A stretch of 12,107 nt of DNA from the NCBI GenBank assembly GCA_026770585.1, contig MU646597.1:157274-169380 (forward strand). The letters run 5' to 3'. The stretch comes from Baffinella frigidus (lineage: Eukaryota; Cryptophyceae; Cryptomonadales; Baffinellaceae). A program made the translations under genes and the position numbers. Below, piece by piece: positions 1 through 7,380 of the stretch (the stretch's first letter is position 1; each line of letters opens with the position of its first letter). Under the pieces are notes generated by a model, which saw nothing but the letters and a program-made list of their open reading frames with translations, was not told the DNA's origin and did no database searches.

Positions 1-150
1 TCGCCCTAGGCAGGTCCTAGGGCCCTATCGTAGCTCGCCCTAGGCAGGTCCTAGGGCCCTATCGTAGCTCGCCCTAGGCAGGTCCTAGGGCCCTACCGTA
101 GGCAGGTCCTAGGGCCCTACCGTAGGCAGGTCCTAGGGCCCTACTGTAGG
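1..150. repeat. Tandem array of palindromic 34/24-bp units
   Basis: Units begin at 1, 35 and 69 with a 34-bp period. From 77 the period shortens to 24 bp (GGCAGG at 77, 101 and 125). Each unit holds CCTAGG and the 10-bp palindrome TAGGGCCCTA, followed by CGTAG. The array runs off the left edge, so its full length is unknown. Related CCTACCGTAGG motifs recur at about 1656, 1693, 11550 and 11640. Confidence 0.95.
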
Positions 151-400
151 GCGTATGCGCCATGTTATACCTTTGTGTGGTCGTCGGGTGTCGGGTGTCG
201 GGTTTGGGTGTTGGCCCGATTTTGCGCAGCACCCCGTCCCTAGCACACGTGCATCAGACCAAACTCCAGCGCAGCACCCCGTCCCTCGTCTTCCAGATCG
301 TTCTTTTCGCCCCAGAGTTGACCACACACGAAGGGATTCTTGGTTGGATATCAACACCGCGTTGGTGGCACCCCTCAAACAACCCCGCACCCCGAACCCC
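151..400. other. Non-coding stretch, no gene recognised
   Basis: It contains a short tandem GGGTGTCGGGTGTCGGGTTTGGGTG run at about 186-211 and two near-identical CGCAGCACCCCGTCCCT segments at about 225 and 271. Open frames of 100-146 codons cross it, but they run on into the minisatellite at 401 and show no recognisable domain. Confidence 0.5.
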
Positions 401-481
401 TCGACGCCAAACCCCACACCCTCAACGCCAAACCCCACACCCTCGACGCCAACCCCGCGCCCTCAACGCCAACCCCCACGC
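401..481. repeat. 21-bp minisatellite, about four units
   Basis: The units have the form TCGACGCCAAACCCCACACC, alternating TCGACG and TCAACG starts. The 21-bp period keeps a frame open and gives a Thr/Pro/Asn-rich peptide. That is expected of any repeat whose length is a multiple of three and is not evidence for a gene. Confidence 0.9.
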
Positions 482-676
482 AGGGGGGACGTTCGGCGTG
501 CGGCTCTTGGACCATGAAGCGCGGTGCTCTCTCGGGGAGGTGCCCACCACGCCAGAGTCTTCGAAGGGGTCGCCAAAAGTCAATTCACCTGCAAGGCAGT
601 AGTTTTCAAAAGTCAAAGAACGTGTCCTGACACGGTTTAAAAAGAATAACCCCCTCCTCCACTCTGGCGTGGCACG

Positions 677-1006
677 CCCCTGCCGTGCCTGTTTGCTTTA
701 CATAAAAGTTACTCTACGTTAAAATCTGTAGTTGCTCTACCACCCAGCATGCCAAGCCCTCGTCCTCGAAGAGCGCAGTTCGGCCCCTGCCGCATGAATA
801 GCCTCGTGTGGGTGATCAAATGCTGAATTTTGGCGTGTTTCCTGGGCAATAATCCAATAATTAACTTATGAATCTGTTCGCATGGATAGCCTCGTGTGGG
901 CCCCTGCCGTGCCTGTTTGCTCTGCAGTAAAGTTGCTTTACAGTGAACGGTGACTCTCATGATTACTTTACCACCCAGCATGACAGGACCCTGTCCTGGA
1001 AGAGCG
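677..1006. repeat. Imperfect direct duplication, 224-bp period
   Basis: CCCCTGCCGTGCCTGTTTGC occurs at 677 and 901, and both copies continue to ACCACCCAGCATG and a terminal GAAGAGCG (ends about 776 and 1006). A second matched pair, ATGRATAGCCTCGTGTGGG, lies at 794 and 882. The copies differ by many substitutions and small indels, so the duplication is old. A 188-codon minus-strand frame (709-1275) spans it but looks fortuitous. Confidence 0.85.
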
Positions 1007-1297
1007 TACGTGCTCCCTGCGAGTTTCAGCACTCTCTTCCTGTCTGTATCAAAGCGTTGATGTAAAACAAACAGCACGGGGGGGGGCCTCGGGGAAGCAC
1101 CTACCCGAGAGACGTTTGTCTCTGAGAGAGTTAGTGCACAGCAACTGTGGCTGCGGTGGTGGACAGACAGCAGCAATCGCGCACCACGCGTGTGCATGCA
1201 CCCCAGCCTCTGTACTACTTGGTTAGAGTTCTTTTTGCTTCCGTTGGCCACGCCCAAATAATGAAGCCCAAACAATGAAGCGACGCCAAAAGTTAAC
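1007..1297. other. Unassigned non-coding stretch
   Basis: Only a short G run at about 1079-1086 stands out. I see no coding pattern, RNA gene or strong inverted repeat. Confidence 0.4.
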
Positions 1298-1371
1298 GAT
1301 TCTGGTACTGAACCATCAACCTCTGCATTATTTGAGATTCTGGTACTGAACCATCAACCTCTGCATTATTT
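1298..1371. repeat. 38-bp tandem duplication
   Basis: GATTCTGGTACTGAACCATC and the following 16 bases occur at 1298-1333 and again, apparently identical, at 1336-1371. The near-perfect match points to a recent event. Confidence 0.97.
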
Positions 1372-1610
1372 ATGCGAAAACCGCTCCATCAATGACCGTG
1401 AGGTGCGCTCAAGATGAATCGCGCGCGTGCAGATTTTGTTGGTAGATGGGTGAATATCGTTACCTGTACGCTGAGCTCTCATCCACGGAGCAAGACTTCG
1501 AGCGCGAATTCGTAGGGATGACGGTGGTTTACGGTTCAGGGTTTAGGGTGTGGTGTGCATGGTAGCGTGGTGGTCTCGCGCGTGCATTCCCCGGCAGCAA
1601 GGAGCGTTGC

Positions 1611-1717
1611 CTGAAAATGGGGTAGTTAGGCCTACGGCATTGCCTAGGACCTCCTACCGTAGGCCGAGACTTTTTGGTCCTAGGATCCCTCGGCCTACGG
1701 TAGGAGGTCCTAGGCAA
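1611..1717. mobile_element. Hairpin element inserted in a satellite unit
   Basis: This segment is absent from the neighbouring satellite copies, which run from GGAGCGTT almost directly to CCCAACCTATGCG. It starts CTGAAAATGGGGTAGTTAGG. It holds a perfect 28-bp inverted repeat, arms 1640-1667 and 1690-1717 (TTGCCTAGGACC... paired with ...GGTCCTAGGCAA), around a 22-bp loop. The left end resembles the hairpin element at 8465-8543 and the fragment at 7685. The right end lacks the matching terminus, so the copy may be truncated or rearranged. No target duplication is clear. Confidence 0.75.
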
Positions 1718-1846
1718 CCCCAACCTATGCGAAAGTACCATGCACACTGGCAACCGTAAAGCCTAACAGGAAGCGGCGCGCGCGTGCATCCCCGGGGCAC
1801 GACGGAGCGTTCCCCAAACACCCCAACCTATGCAAAAGTACCATAG

Positions 1847-1876
1847 ACACTACACCCTAAACCCTGAACCCTAACA
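1847..1876. repeat. Telomere-like CCCTAAA tract inside satellite
   Basis: The tract reads ACCCTAAACCCTGAACCCTA, a degenerate version of the plant/algal telomere motif. A second copy lies at about 2287-2307 in another satellite unit. It is interstitial, not a chromosome end. Confidence 0.85.
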
Positions 1877-2030
1877 GGAAGTGTCACGCTCGTGCATTCC
1901 CGGGGCATCAAGGAGCGTTCCCCAAACACCCCAACCTATGCGAAAGTACCATAGACACTCTTAACCGTAAAGCCTAACAGGAAGCGGCGCGCGCGTGCAT
2001 CCCCGGGGCATCAAGGAGCATTCCCTAAAC

Positions 2031-2205
2031 GCGCCTGCTGCACCCCGGACCGAACACCGAGCGCAGTTCGGGGAGGGATTGGGCAGAGTCCATGACCTGA
2101 TGATGGATTGGCGTTACTACGGGCGGAACATGACAAGGCAGTAACCTCGGACAGTTGGCTTCGGCGTCCGCGTGACCGGTCACGCGGGCGCTCAAGAGCC
2201 TGCCG
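2031..2205. other. Unique, coding-like insert replacing part of a satellite unit
   Basis: After CATTCCCTAAAC the satellite breaks off, and it resumes at CGGCGCGCGTGTGCATTCC. The intervening GC-rich DNA has a plus-strand frame from about 2029 to a TAA at about 2142. That frame includes the peptide GRVHDLMMDWRYYGRNMTRQ, which reads more like protein than repeat translation. I do not recognise a family. A perfect 20-bp palindrome lies at 2168-2187. Confidence 0.4.
2168..2187. repeat. Perfect 20-bp palindrome
   Basis: CCGCGTGACCGGTCACGCGG is fully self-complementary with no spacer. It could be a binding site or a cruciform seed; nothing nearby settles which. Confidence 0.9.
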
Positions 2206-2379
2206 GACGCGGCGCGCGTGTGCATTCCCGGGCATCAAAGAGCGTTCCCCAAACACCCCAACCTATGCGAAAGTACCATAGACACTACACCCTAAACCCT
2301 GAACCTTATCAGGAAGTGTCACGCGCGTGCATTCCCGGGCATCAAGGAGCGTTCCCGCGCTCCAAGTGCCTCAACCTCG

Positions 2380-2767
2380 GCTGCTGCTTCTTTGGAGACG
2401 GCCGGTACTGCTCGAAACGTTTCTAGTTCACTGCCAGGGCGGAGTTTTCGTATTAGTCAAGTCGAGGCGATTTTTATTAGTCAACTCAAGGCGAGTACTG
2501 CTCCCACCGCGCACCAGAAAAACAGTTGGAAGCAATTCAAGTGGGGGGGATTCAATGAGCACCGATTCAGTCAGTGGTGTTGGGGTTGGGACGGTTTGAT
2601 GTCGATGGCCGGTACCAATCGAATCTTTCTAGTTGGGTCGTCCTTGCATCCCTCCCTTTGATGTGGTACCGCGCCCGCCGCGCTGCGGTTGGTGTTTGGG
2701 ACGTTTCGATGGTGGTGTGTTTCGTTTCGATGGAGACGGGGTCCTCCACTTCTCTCCCAAGCTGCTG
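2380..2767. other. Unassigned stretch with short local repeats
   Basis: It contains two TATTAGTCAA-type direct repeats (about 2451 and 2475) and several related TTGGGACGKTT / TTTCGATGG words between 2580 and 2735. No gene or clear element ends were found. Confidence 0.4.
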
Positions 2768-2969
2768 TTGTCGAAATGGGCTCCGCGCGGAAAAATCGAG
2801 GTCAGATCAGCATTTTTTTTCTCATTTTTTTTGTTTTTTGTGTCATCTTATGCGTGGGAGGTGCTATTTTGAGATAAAAACCATGCCTACGATAGCATAA
2901 AAGTCCATTTCGGAAAATTTCCTGATTTCCTGACCTGACCTCGATTCCGCGCGAAGCCCATTTCGACAA
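2768..2969. mobile_element. 202-bp TIR element (MITE-like)
   Basis: The left end TTGTCGAAATGGGCTCCGCG is matched in inverted orientation at the right end (…CGCGAAGCCCATTTCGACAA). Pairing continues through GGAA, AATCGAGGTCAG and ATCAG, about 40 bp in all with small indels. The interior is T-rich on the left and has no coding potential. I cannot identify a target-site duplication, so the superfamily is open. Confidence 0.85.
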
Positions 2970-3083
2970 TACCCAGCCCGAACTACACTGTTAGTCTGTC
3001 TCTCTCTCGGCTTGAATCGTTCCTAGTTGAATCGTTTGCACCCGACTGACTTCTCGTTGGATCTCTCCTTATTGAATTTCATC

Positions 3084-3214
3084 TCGGACCATACCAGAAT
3101 CTGTCCAGATGAAACGGCGTAAGATATCATCATTTGATGCCTAAAATAGCATATACACCCTTACCTTCCGCGCGGGGAGCCTAAGATAGCGGGACAGATT
3201 CTGTCTTGGTCCGA
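3084..3214. mobile_element. 131-bp TIR element (MITE-like)
   Basis: The ends are TCGGACCATACCAGAATCTG and the inverted CAGATTCTGTCTTGGTCCGA, giving a TIR of about 23 bp with a few mismatches. It interrupts the ATTGAATTGCTTC-type array, which resumes directly after it. An interior stretch, ATGCCTAAAATAGCATA (about 3137), resembles ATGCCTACGATAGCATA in the 202-bp element (2883), so the two may be related. Target duplication not resolved. Confidence 0.8.
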
Positions 3215-3477
3215 AATTGAATTGCTTCCAAGTGGACCGCCCTGATCGAACTGCATATTTCCAGGTACTTGCAACCTCTCGAGGAGGCGTCGACGGCTCT
3301 ATCGCTTCTAGTTGGATCGTTTGTAACTGACTAGTTTCTCATTTGATCTCTCCTGATTGAATAACTCTCATCTGAATCGCTTCTAATTGAATTGCGTTGG
3401 GTCTGGTGCCTGCAACCTTTCCATGAGGGGTCAACGGCTTTCGTGTTGATGTTGTGGAGGGGAGAAGTTGTTAGATA

Positions 3478-3518
3478 GGCAATAAAAAGTCTTTTCAAGG
3501 CAATAAAAAGCCTTTTCA
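3478..3518. repeat. 21-bp tandem duplication
   Basis: GGCAATAAAAAGTCTTTTCA at 3478-3497 is repeated with one change at 3499-3518. Confidence 0.95.
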
Positions 3519-3674
3519 TTGTTTGCTTTCAATGGAATGGTTTCTAATCAAACCGTTTCCTCATTGGATCATGCCTAACCGAATTGCATGTTTCCAGGTG
3601 CCTGCAGCCTCTCGAGGAAACGTCGACGGCTCTATCGTTTCTAGTTGAATTATTTGTAACTGACTGGCTTCTCA

Positions 3675-4461
3675 GACCGTTTTTTACGGTGGAATCATCA
3701 AATTAAGAAAAAGGCCAAACTAAGCTTAGTTTGGCCTTTTTCTCAATTTGAGGCAAAATAGAGCTTCTTACGGGTGACCAAATTAGACCGCTTGAGCCAT
3801 TTTACGACTTGCCAAATTTGAAGATTCCGTTTTCTTCAAAATAGAGGCGTTTTTGCGACGCTAGTTTGGACTTTTCTCGAAGGTCCAAACTTAACATCCT
3901 GGGGCGGCCCCGAAGGCCCACCCGGCCATAGCTCCGCGCAGGGGGAGGGCCTTGACGTGCTAGACCCCGGAATCGACGGGCCAGACCCACCGCTAGGGGC
4001 GGGCGGCCCGGAGCGGGTCCAAGAGCGCGGCCACCGCGCGTGGTTGCCGGGATCCTGGCGCCTTGACGCGATCCGCTGCCCAGGGCACGCGCAGCATGGC
4101 CGTGTTCCGGTGACCGCGGTGACGCGGCTTGCTCTAGCGCACAGAGGCCACGGATCCGCGTCGTCTGACGCCTTGATCCCCCTGCTGGCTTTCCGGACGG
4201 CGGAGCTTTCCCCAGCCCCAGCCCCAGCCCTCGCCATTTCGCTTTCGGTCTTTTCTCCGTCGAGGTTTATTTGAGTTTTTTTTTCTTACAATAGTTTTAG
4301 GGCTCTGAAATGCAATGGCTCAAGCGGTCTAATTTCGACCAAAAAGTGACCTCACCGTAAGAAAGCCTATTTGACGGCCAAAATAAGCTGACCTGAAAAG
4401 GCCAAAACAAGCTAAGTTTGGCCCTTTTCTTAATTTGATCATTCCACCGTAAGAAACGGTC
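3675..4461. mobile_element. 787-bp non-autonomous TIR transposon with TCA target duplication
   Basis: The left end GACCGTTTTTTACGGTGGAA is mirrored by …TTCCACCGTAAGAAACGGTC at the right. Homology continues inward through ATCAAATTAAGAAAA, GGCCAAACT and a final AATTAGACCGCTTGAGCCAT, so the termini span about 3675-3801 and 4314-4461. TCA flanks both sides (3672-3674, 4462-4464). A neighbouring copy of the host repeat at about 4638 reads GGCTTCTCATGGAATC uninterrupted: an in-window empty site with a single TCA. The left TIR itself contains a near-perfect palindrome around CCAAACTAAGCTTAGTTTGG (about 3703-3752). No transposase is present. A 3-bp duplication fits PIF/Harbinger or CACTA-like elements, but the termini match neither consensus as I know it. 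Confidence 0.92.
3895..4225. other. GC-rich core (possible captured DNA) of the 787-bp element
   Basis: The core is strikingly GC-rich between AT-rich termini. It allows a minus-strand frame of 133 codons (3836-4237) and a plus-strand frame of 105 codons (3957-4274). Both are rich in Pro, Ala, Gly, Ser and Arg and show no motif I recognise. Captured host exon sequence (as in Pack-MITEs) is possible; overlapping open frames are also expected in such composition. Confidence 0.5.
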
Positions 4462-4830
4462 TCATGGAATCGCTCCTGAGTGAATTGCTCCACATTGAAT
4501 CATTCCTAACCGAATTGCAAACCGTTTCCTCGTTGAATTATTCCTAATCGAATTGCATGTTTCCAGGTGCCTGCAACCTCTCGCGGAGGCGTCGACGGCT
4601 CTATCGTTTCTAGTTGAATTATTTGTAACTGACTGGCTTCTCATGGAATCACTCCTGAGTGAATTGCTCCCCATTGAATTGCTTCAGATTCAATCGCTTC
4701 TTTTTCAGGTGCCTGAAACCTCTCGAAGAGGCGTCCACGGCGCTGTCCTACCGCGTGCGAAACGGCTCCGTCTTTCCAGGTGGGACCATCCAGAGGGATA
4801 TTCTGGTGGTACCGGTCTATCCAATACCCT

Positions 4831-5069
4831 CACTCTCTCTCTCTCCTCCTCTCTCTTCTCTTCTCTCTCTTTCTTTCTCGCTCTCTCGCTCTAACGCTCT
4901 CTCGCGCGCTCTCTCTCCCCCCCTCCCTCCCTCTCTCCCTCTCTCCCTCTCTCCCTCTCTCTCTCTCTCTTCATCTATCTCTCTCTCTCCATCCCTCTCC
5001 CTCCCTCCCTCCCTCCCTCCCTCCCTCCCTCTCTCCCTCTCTCTCTCCCTGACTCGCTCTTTCTCTCGT
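4831..5069. repeat. CT-rich microsatellite
   Basis: About 240 bp of CT, CCCT and CCCTCT runs. Serine/leucine/proline-rich open frames here are artefacts of the repeat. Confidence 0.98.
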
Positions 5070-5314
5070 GTAAAGCGACTGAGACTGAGTCACCGGCTGG
5101 GCGGGGCATTCAGCTGAAAGTAGTGTATCAGGCATAAAGTTGACAATCGAGTGTGAGATTCCTCAGTACGATCCACCCTTGACGCTACCCCATGGTTTGC
5201 GCCCGCGCAACACCGAGTCAATGTCTAGTTCTCGAGAGGGATCCCAACTCGATAGTCGAATGCCGGTTCAATAATTTTCGCCAGAAATCTCCGTCCGCCT
5301 CTGGTGCATCCAGC
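5070..5314. other. Unassigned unique stretch
   Basis: I see no gene, RNA, long inverted repeat or tandem repeat in this stretch. Confidence 0.4.
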
Positions 5315-5530
5315 CTTAAATCCTGAACCCTAAAACTTGAAACCACAACCCCCAAACCCCAAACCCCAAACCCCAAACGCCAAGCCCCAAACTCCAAACC
5401 CCAAACCCTACACCGTAAACCCTAAACCCGAACCGGTTCCGTTCAGTCATCGTAGGACTCACTCGGGTCCCTGGTTCGAACCCTACATCCTAAACCCTAA
5501 ACATTAGACCCTAAACCATAAACCCTAAAC
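5315..5530. repeat. Degenerate telomere-like CCCTAAA / CCCCAAA tract
   Basis: It begins CCTTAAATCCTGAACCC, passes into a CCCCAAA run (about 5347-5405), then CCCTAAACCCTA-type repeats broken by short unique inserts around 5430-5485 and ending near 5530. The degeneracy and the unique sequence on both sides indicate an interstitial tract. Confidence 0.92.
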
Positions 5531-5551
5531 CCGGACTGGTCTGGTCCAGTC

Positions 5552-5691
5552 TAATCTCCATACAAGTATTAATTAATTGCTTTTAGTGCAACGAAATTTA
5601 CTACACAAACGCTTTACTATTACTTTTATGAGCAAATCGTGTAGTAAGTTTCGTTGCCAAAAGCAAATAATTAATACTTGTATGGAGATTA
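5552..5691. mobile_element. 140-bp fold-back element, core family A
   Basis: This is almost entirely an inverted repeat: arms of about 60 bp around a ~20-bp loop. The outer arm begins TAATCTCCATACAAGTATTA. The inner arm is GCAACGAAATTTACTACACA on the left and, inverted, GGCAACGAAACTTACTACAC on the right. The inner part matches the elements at 10559-10706 and 5997-6597; the outer part matches neither. A TA or TAA duplication is possible at the edges but is indistinguishable from the palindrome itself. Confidence 0.9.
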
Positions 5692-5940
5692 AGTCATCAG
5701 TCTCGGGTCTCACTCCTAGCGCTGGGAGCAGGCAGGGCGGGGGAGGAGGGGCAAGAAGACACGGACCAAGTCGCGATCGTTCTTGGCTTCTCAGAAAGCG
5801 AAGACGTCGCCAACAGGCATCCGCCCCTCCTCTCCAAATTCGAGCGCTGTCTTAGTCGGGTTGGCTGACTCTACTCGAGGCTGGAAATGGGACCGTTTTA
5901 GATGTGGGGTTGTTGAATTTAGTACCAGTCACGGGCAGGC
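5692..5940. other. Unassigned stretch
   Basis: Between the two core-family-A elements lies about 250 bp of unique sequence with a purine-rich patch at 5736-5762 and no recognisable gene. Confidence 0.4.
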
Positions 5941-5982
5941 TTGGTCACGTATCTCGAGGAATTCCGCGAGATAAGTGACCAA
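5941..5982. repeat. Hairpin left of the 601-bp element
   Basis: TTGGTCAC at 5941 pairs with GTGACCAA ending at 5982. An inner stem, ATCTCG with CGAGAT, surrounds GGAATTCC. It lies 14 bp outside the left end of the 601-bp element. Confidence 0.85.
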
Positions 5983-5996
5983 CGCCCCTATTTGTC

Positions 5997-6597
5997 TGAA
6001 AATTACTACACAAATCTTCTTCTTTTTACTTGTAAAGGACTTGTAAACTTAAAACTTTTAAAATAGTCCCTCTCCCAATCTCGAGTGGACTATCCTGAAG
6101 TTGACACGCCGGGTGTGCGGTACAAATCCGTCAACTTTGGGGCGGAAAAGAGCCTGGTCTCAGAAAATTGGCCAGGCAACATCGACGGAGACAGAGCTGA
6201 ATTTTGCATATACCCCCTGATTCGGTTTTTGAATTGTGATTCGGTGTTGGAATGTGCAGACCCTCTGTACTCCAGGCTCGAGTTCCCTCATCCGTGACAC
6301 ATCCGATGGCACTGTCCCGTCCCGTAGCCTGTCATAACTCACCTAGCGCGGTATCCACTTTAGACGTGATGGTGGTCAATCAAAAGTCAACTCAATGGCA
6401 GAATCCTTCAAATCGAAGGATTCCGCCAAAGGTTGACGGTGTGGGCAGGGGTAGTTGACTTTTGCGAGTGCCTCCCCTCAGGTCTAGCGTATCTTTTGTT
6501 CCAGCCCGTCTTGTTCCGCCGTCCCATACAAGGCCGATCAAGCACCCAATTCAAAAGTCCAAAAGTTCACAATTTGTTCTTCGTGTAGTAATTTTCA
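5997..6597. mobile_element. 601-bp element with core-family-A ends
   Basis: The left end TGAAAATTACTACACAAATC is matched at the right by inverted TGAAAATTACTACACGAAGA. These are the same words found inside the fold-back elements at 5552 and 10559, here about 570 bp apart. The interior has no gene that I accept; open frames of 60-70 codons look fortuitous. It holds a nested hairpin at about 6380-6465. No transposase is present, so the element would need to be mobilised in trans. Confidence 0.75.
6380..6465. repeat. Nested hairpin inside the 601-bp element
   Basis: An outer stem AAAGTCAACT pairs with AGTTGACTTT (about 6456-6465). An inner stem, GAATCCTTC with GAAGGATTC, has an AAATC loop at about 6402-6424. 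Confidence 0.8.
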
Positions 6598-6604
6598 TTG
6601 GGTT

Positions 6605-6643
6605 GGTCACGTGTCGACCACGTTAACCGGTCGACACGTGACC
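6605..6643. repeat. Hairpin right of the 601-bp element
   Basis: GGTCACGTGTCGACC (6605-6619) and its exact reverse complement (6629-6643) surround a 9-bp loop. The preceding TTGGTCACGT is the same 10-mer that starts the hairpin on the other side of the element (5941). Confidence 0.92.
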
Positions 6644-6684
6644 ACCTCCCCACAAAACCGTAAAACCAATATTTTAAAAGGGGC

Positions 6685-6978
6685 ATGAGACAGCCTCGTG
6701 TGGTTCAGGGGCTTACGTTCCAGGGGCATCGTGCATGGCTAGGCACACTCTCACACGCCAACACGCAACGATTCAGGTTCTGGGGGTCGCACGGGGCGAC
6801 GCTTGCGGGCATTCTCGGGCGGGGCCGGGACGCGACTGCGGACGTGGAGAGCGGTGCTGAGGCGAAAGGGGCCGTTTTCGGGGCCGGCGCACAGGTCGCA
6901 GTTTGTCCGAGTGCCGGTGGAACATTCTCGAACGTTCTCGAAGAGTTGATTACCACTCGGGCGCCAGATGACTACTGA
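6685..6978 (+). CDS. Possible small coding fragment, unrecognised
   Basis: A 97-codon open frame starts at an ATG at 6685. From about codon 35 to the stop it is GC-rich with many G/C third positions and a plausible amino-acid mix (…ATLAGILGRGRD… to …FSNVLEELITTRAPDDY), unlike the repeat-derived frames elsewhere. I recognise no domain, signal peptide or membrane segment. It could be the end of an exon, a captured gene fragment or chance. The heat-shock-element-like sequence at 6919-6943 lies inside it, so the two readings compete: if this is coding, the 5-bp phasing may be coincidental. A complementary frame on the minus strand (6705-6956) is equally open, which weakens the case. Confidence 0.2.
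   Translation: MRQPRVVQGLTFQGHRAWLGTLSHANTQRFRFWGSHGATLAGILGRGRDATADVESGAEAKGAVFGAGAQVAVCPSAGGTFSNVLEELITTRAPDDY
6919..6943. promoter_or_regulatory. Perfect five-unit heat shock element sequence
   Basis: Five contiguous alternating nGAAn pentamers: GGAAC, ATTCT, CGAAC, GTTCT, CGAAG. Heat shock factor trimers bind such arrays in eukaryotes generally, and three units suffice. No heat-shock gene is visible downstream on either strand within the window. Function is therefore inferred from the motif alone. Confidence 0.6.
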
Positions 6979-7092
6979 CTGCTGACAACTAACAATCTTT
7001 GGTTACGTTGTAACCTTGGTGGTTCATGACTCTGGGTAGGTGACTGTCTAGAACATCTTTTGCTCTCGTGTCGCCTCCCATCCTGAGTCCAT

Positions 7093-7124
7093 CATTGACT
7101 GCTGACATGCTGACATGCTGACGG
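7093..7124. repeat. CTGACATG short tandem repeat
   Basis: GACTGCTGACATGCTGACAT followed by GCTGACGGG. The same ACTGCTGACA word appears at about 6977 and in the 8650-9090 array. Confidence 0.7.
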
Positions 7125-7380
7125 GTCACGTCCGGTCAGCAGGCGCGAGCAGACGCGATTTCGGCGGGAGGAGTGTGGCCAGAGCCGCTCACGCCCGACT
7201 CGCCCTTCCAGCACCCGTCCTTCAGGTCCACGAACCGTCGCGCTTTTGTGTGCCGAACCGTCAAAGTTGTCCTTTTAAAAATAATTACAACTTCTCTGCA
7301 CACCGCTCTAATGCAAAAGCAACCAAACACAGATGGCGATCGTCCGATGAGCTTCGAACCTGCCTCGCGGTACCATCCCC
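7125..7380. other. Unassigned stretch
   Basis: The left half is GC-rich, with overlapping open frames on both strands (91 and 104 codons) that have no recognisable content. I do not call a gene. Confidence 0.35.

Larger units (their letters stand above)
1550..2360. repeat. ~105-bp satellite with telomere-like segment
   Basis: The marker GTGCATTCCCGGGGCATCAA (with variants) occurs at 1582, 1784, 1892, 1995, 2220 and 2327. Intact periods are 108, 103 and 107 bp. Each full unit continues through CAACCTATGCGAAAGTACCA to either ACCCTAAACCCTGAACCCTA or a variant ending ACCGTAAAGCCTAA, then ACAGGAAG. The two variants alternate, which suggests a two-unit higher-order repeat. The long intervals, 1582-1784 and 1995-2220, are explained by inserted DNA. 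Confidence 0.93.
2995..4770. repeat. Diverged tandem array (CAGGTGCCTGCAACCTCTCG family)
   Basis: Copies of TTTCCAGGTGCCTGCAACCT followed by CTCGAGGAGGCGTCGACGGC and TCTATCGTTTCTAGTTGAAT occur at about 3258, 3591 and 4560. Weaker copies lie at about 3405 and 4704. Between them are strings of short ATTGAATYGCTTCYA-like words. The array is interrupted by the elements at 3084-3214 and 3675-4461. In plus-strand translation it yields a leucine-rich peptide, but no frame stays open across the copies. Confidence 0.88.

Noticed and set aside
1-150. Possible CRISPR array
   Set aside because: The units are contiguous tandem repeats without unique spacers, and the genome context is eukaryotic. The AGACCGGTCT clusters (10820-11266) are likewise minisatellite, with non-unique short intervals.
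709-1275. 188-codon minus-strand open frame, one of the two longest in the window
   Set aside because: It spans the imperfect 224-bp duplication, contains two repeat-derived peptide copies and a G-run-encoded PRPPP patch, and shows no recognisable domain.
3084-3214. Calling a target-site duplication for the 131-bp element from ATTGAATT-like flanks
   Set aside because: Such words occur throughout the host array, so a match at the edges proves nothing.
4553-5117. Leucine- and serine-rich plus-strand frames
   Set aside because: They are translations of the ATTGAATTGCTTC array and the CT microsatellite.
5460-5490. GGTTCGAACCC at 5470, like a tRNA B box
   Set aside because: There is no matching A box at the right distance and no acceptor or anticodon stem can be drawn.
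5315-5530. A true chromosome end
   Set aside because: The repeats are degenerate and bounded by unique sequence on both sides.
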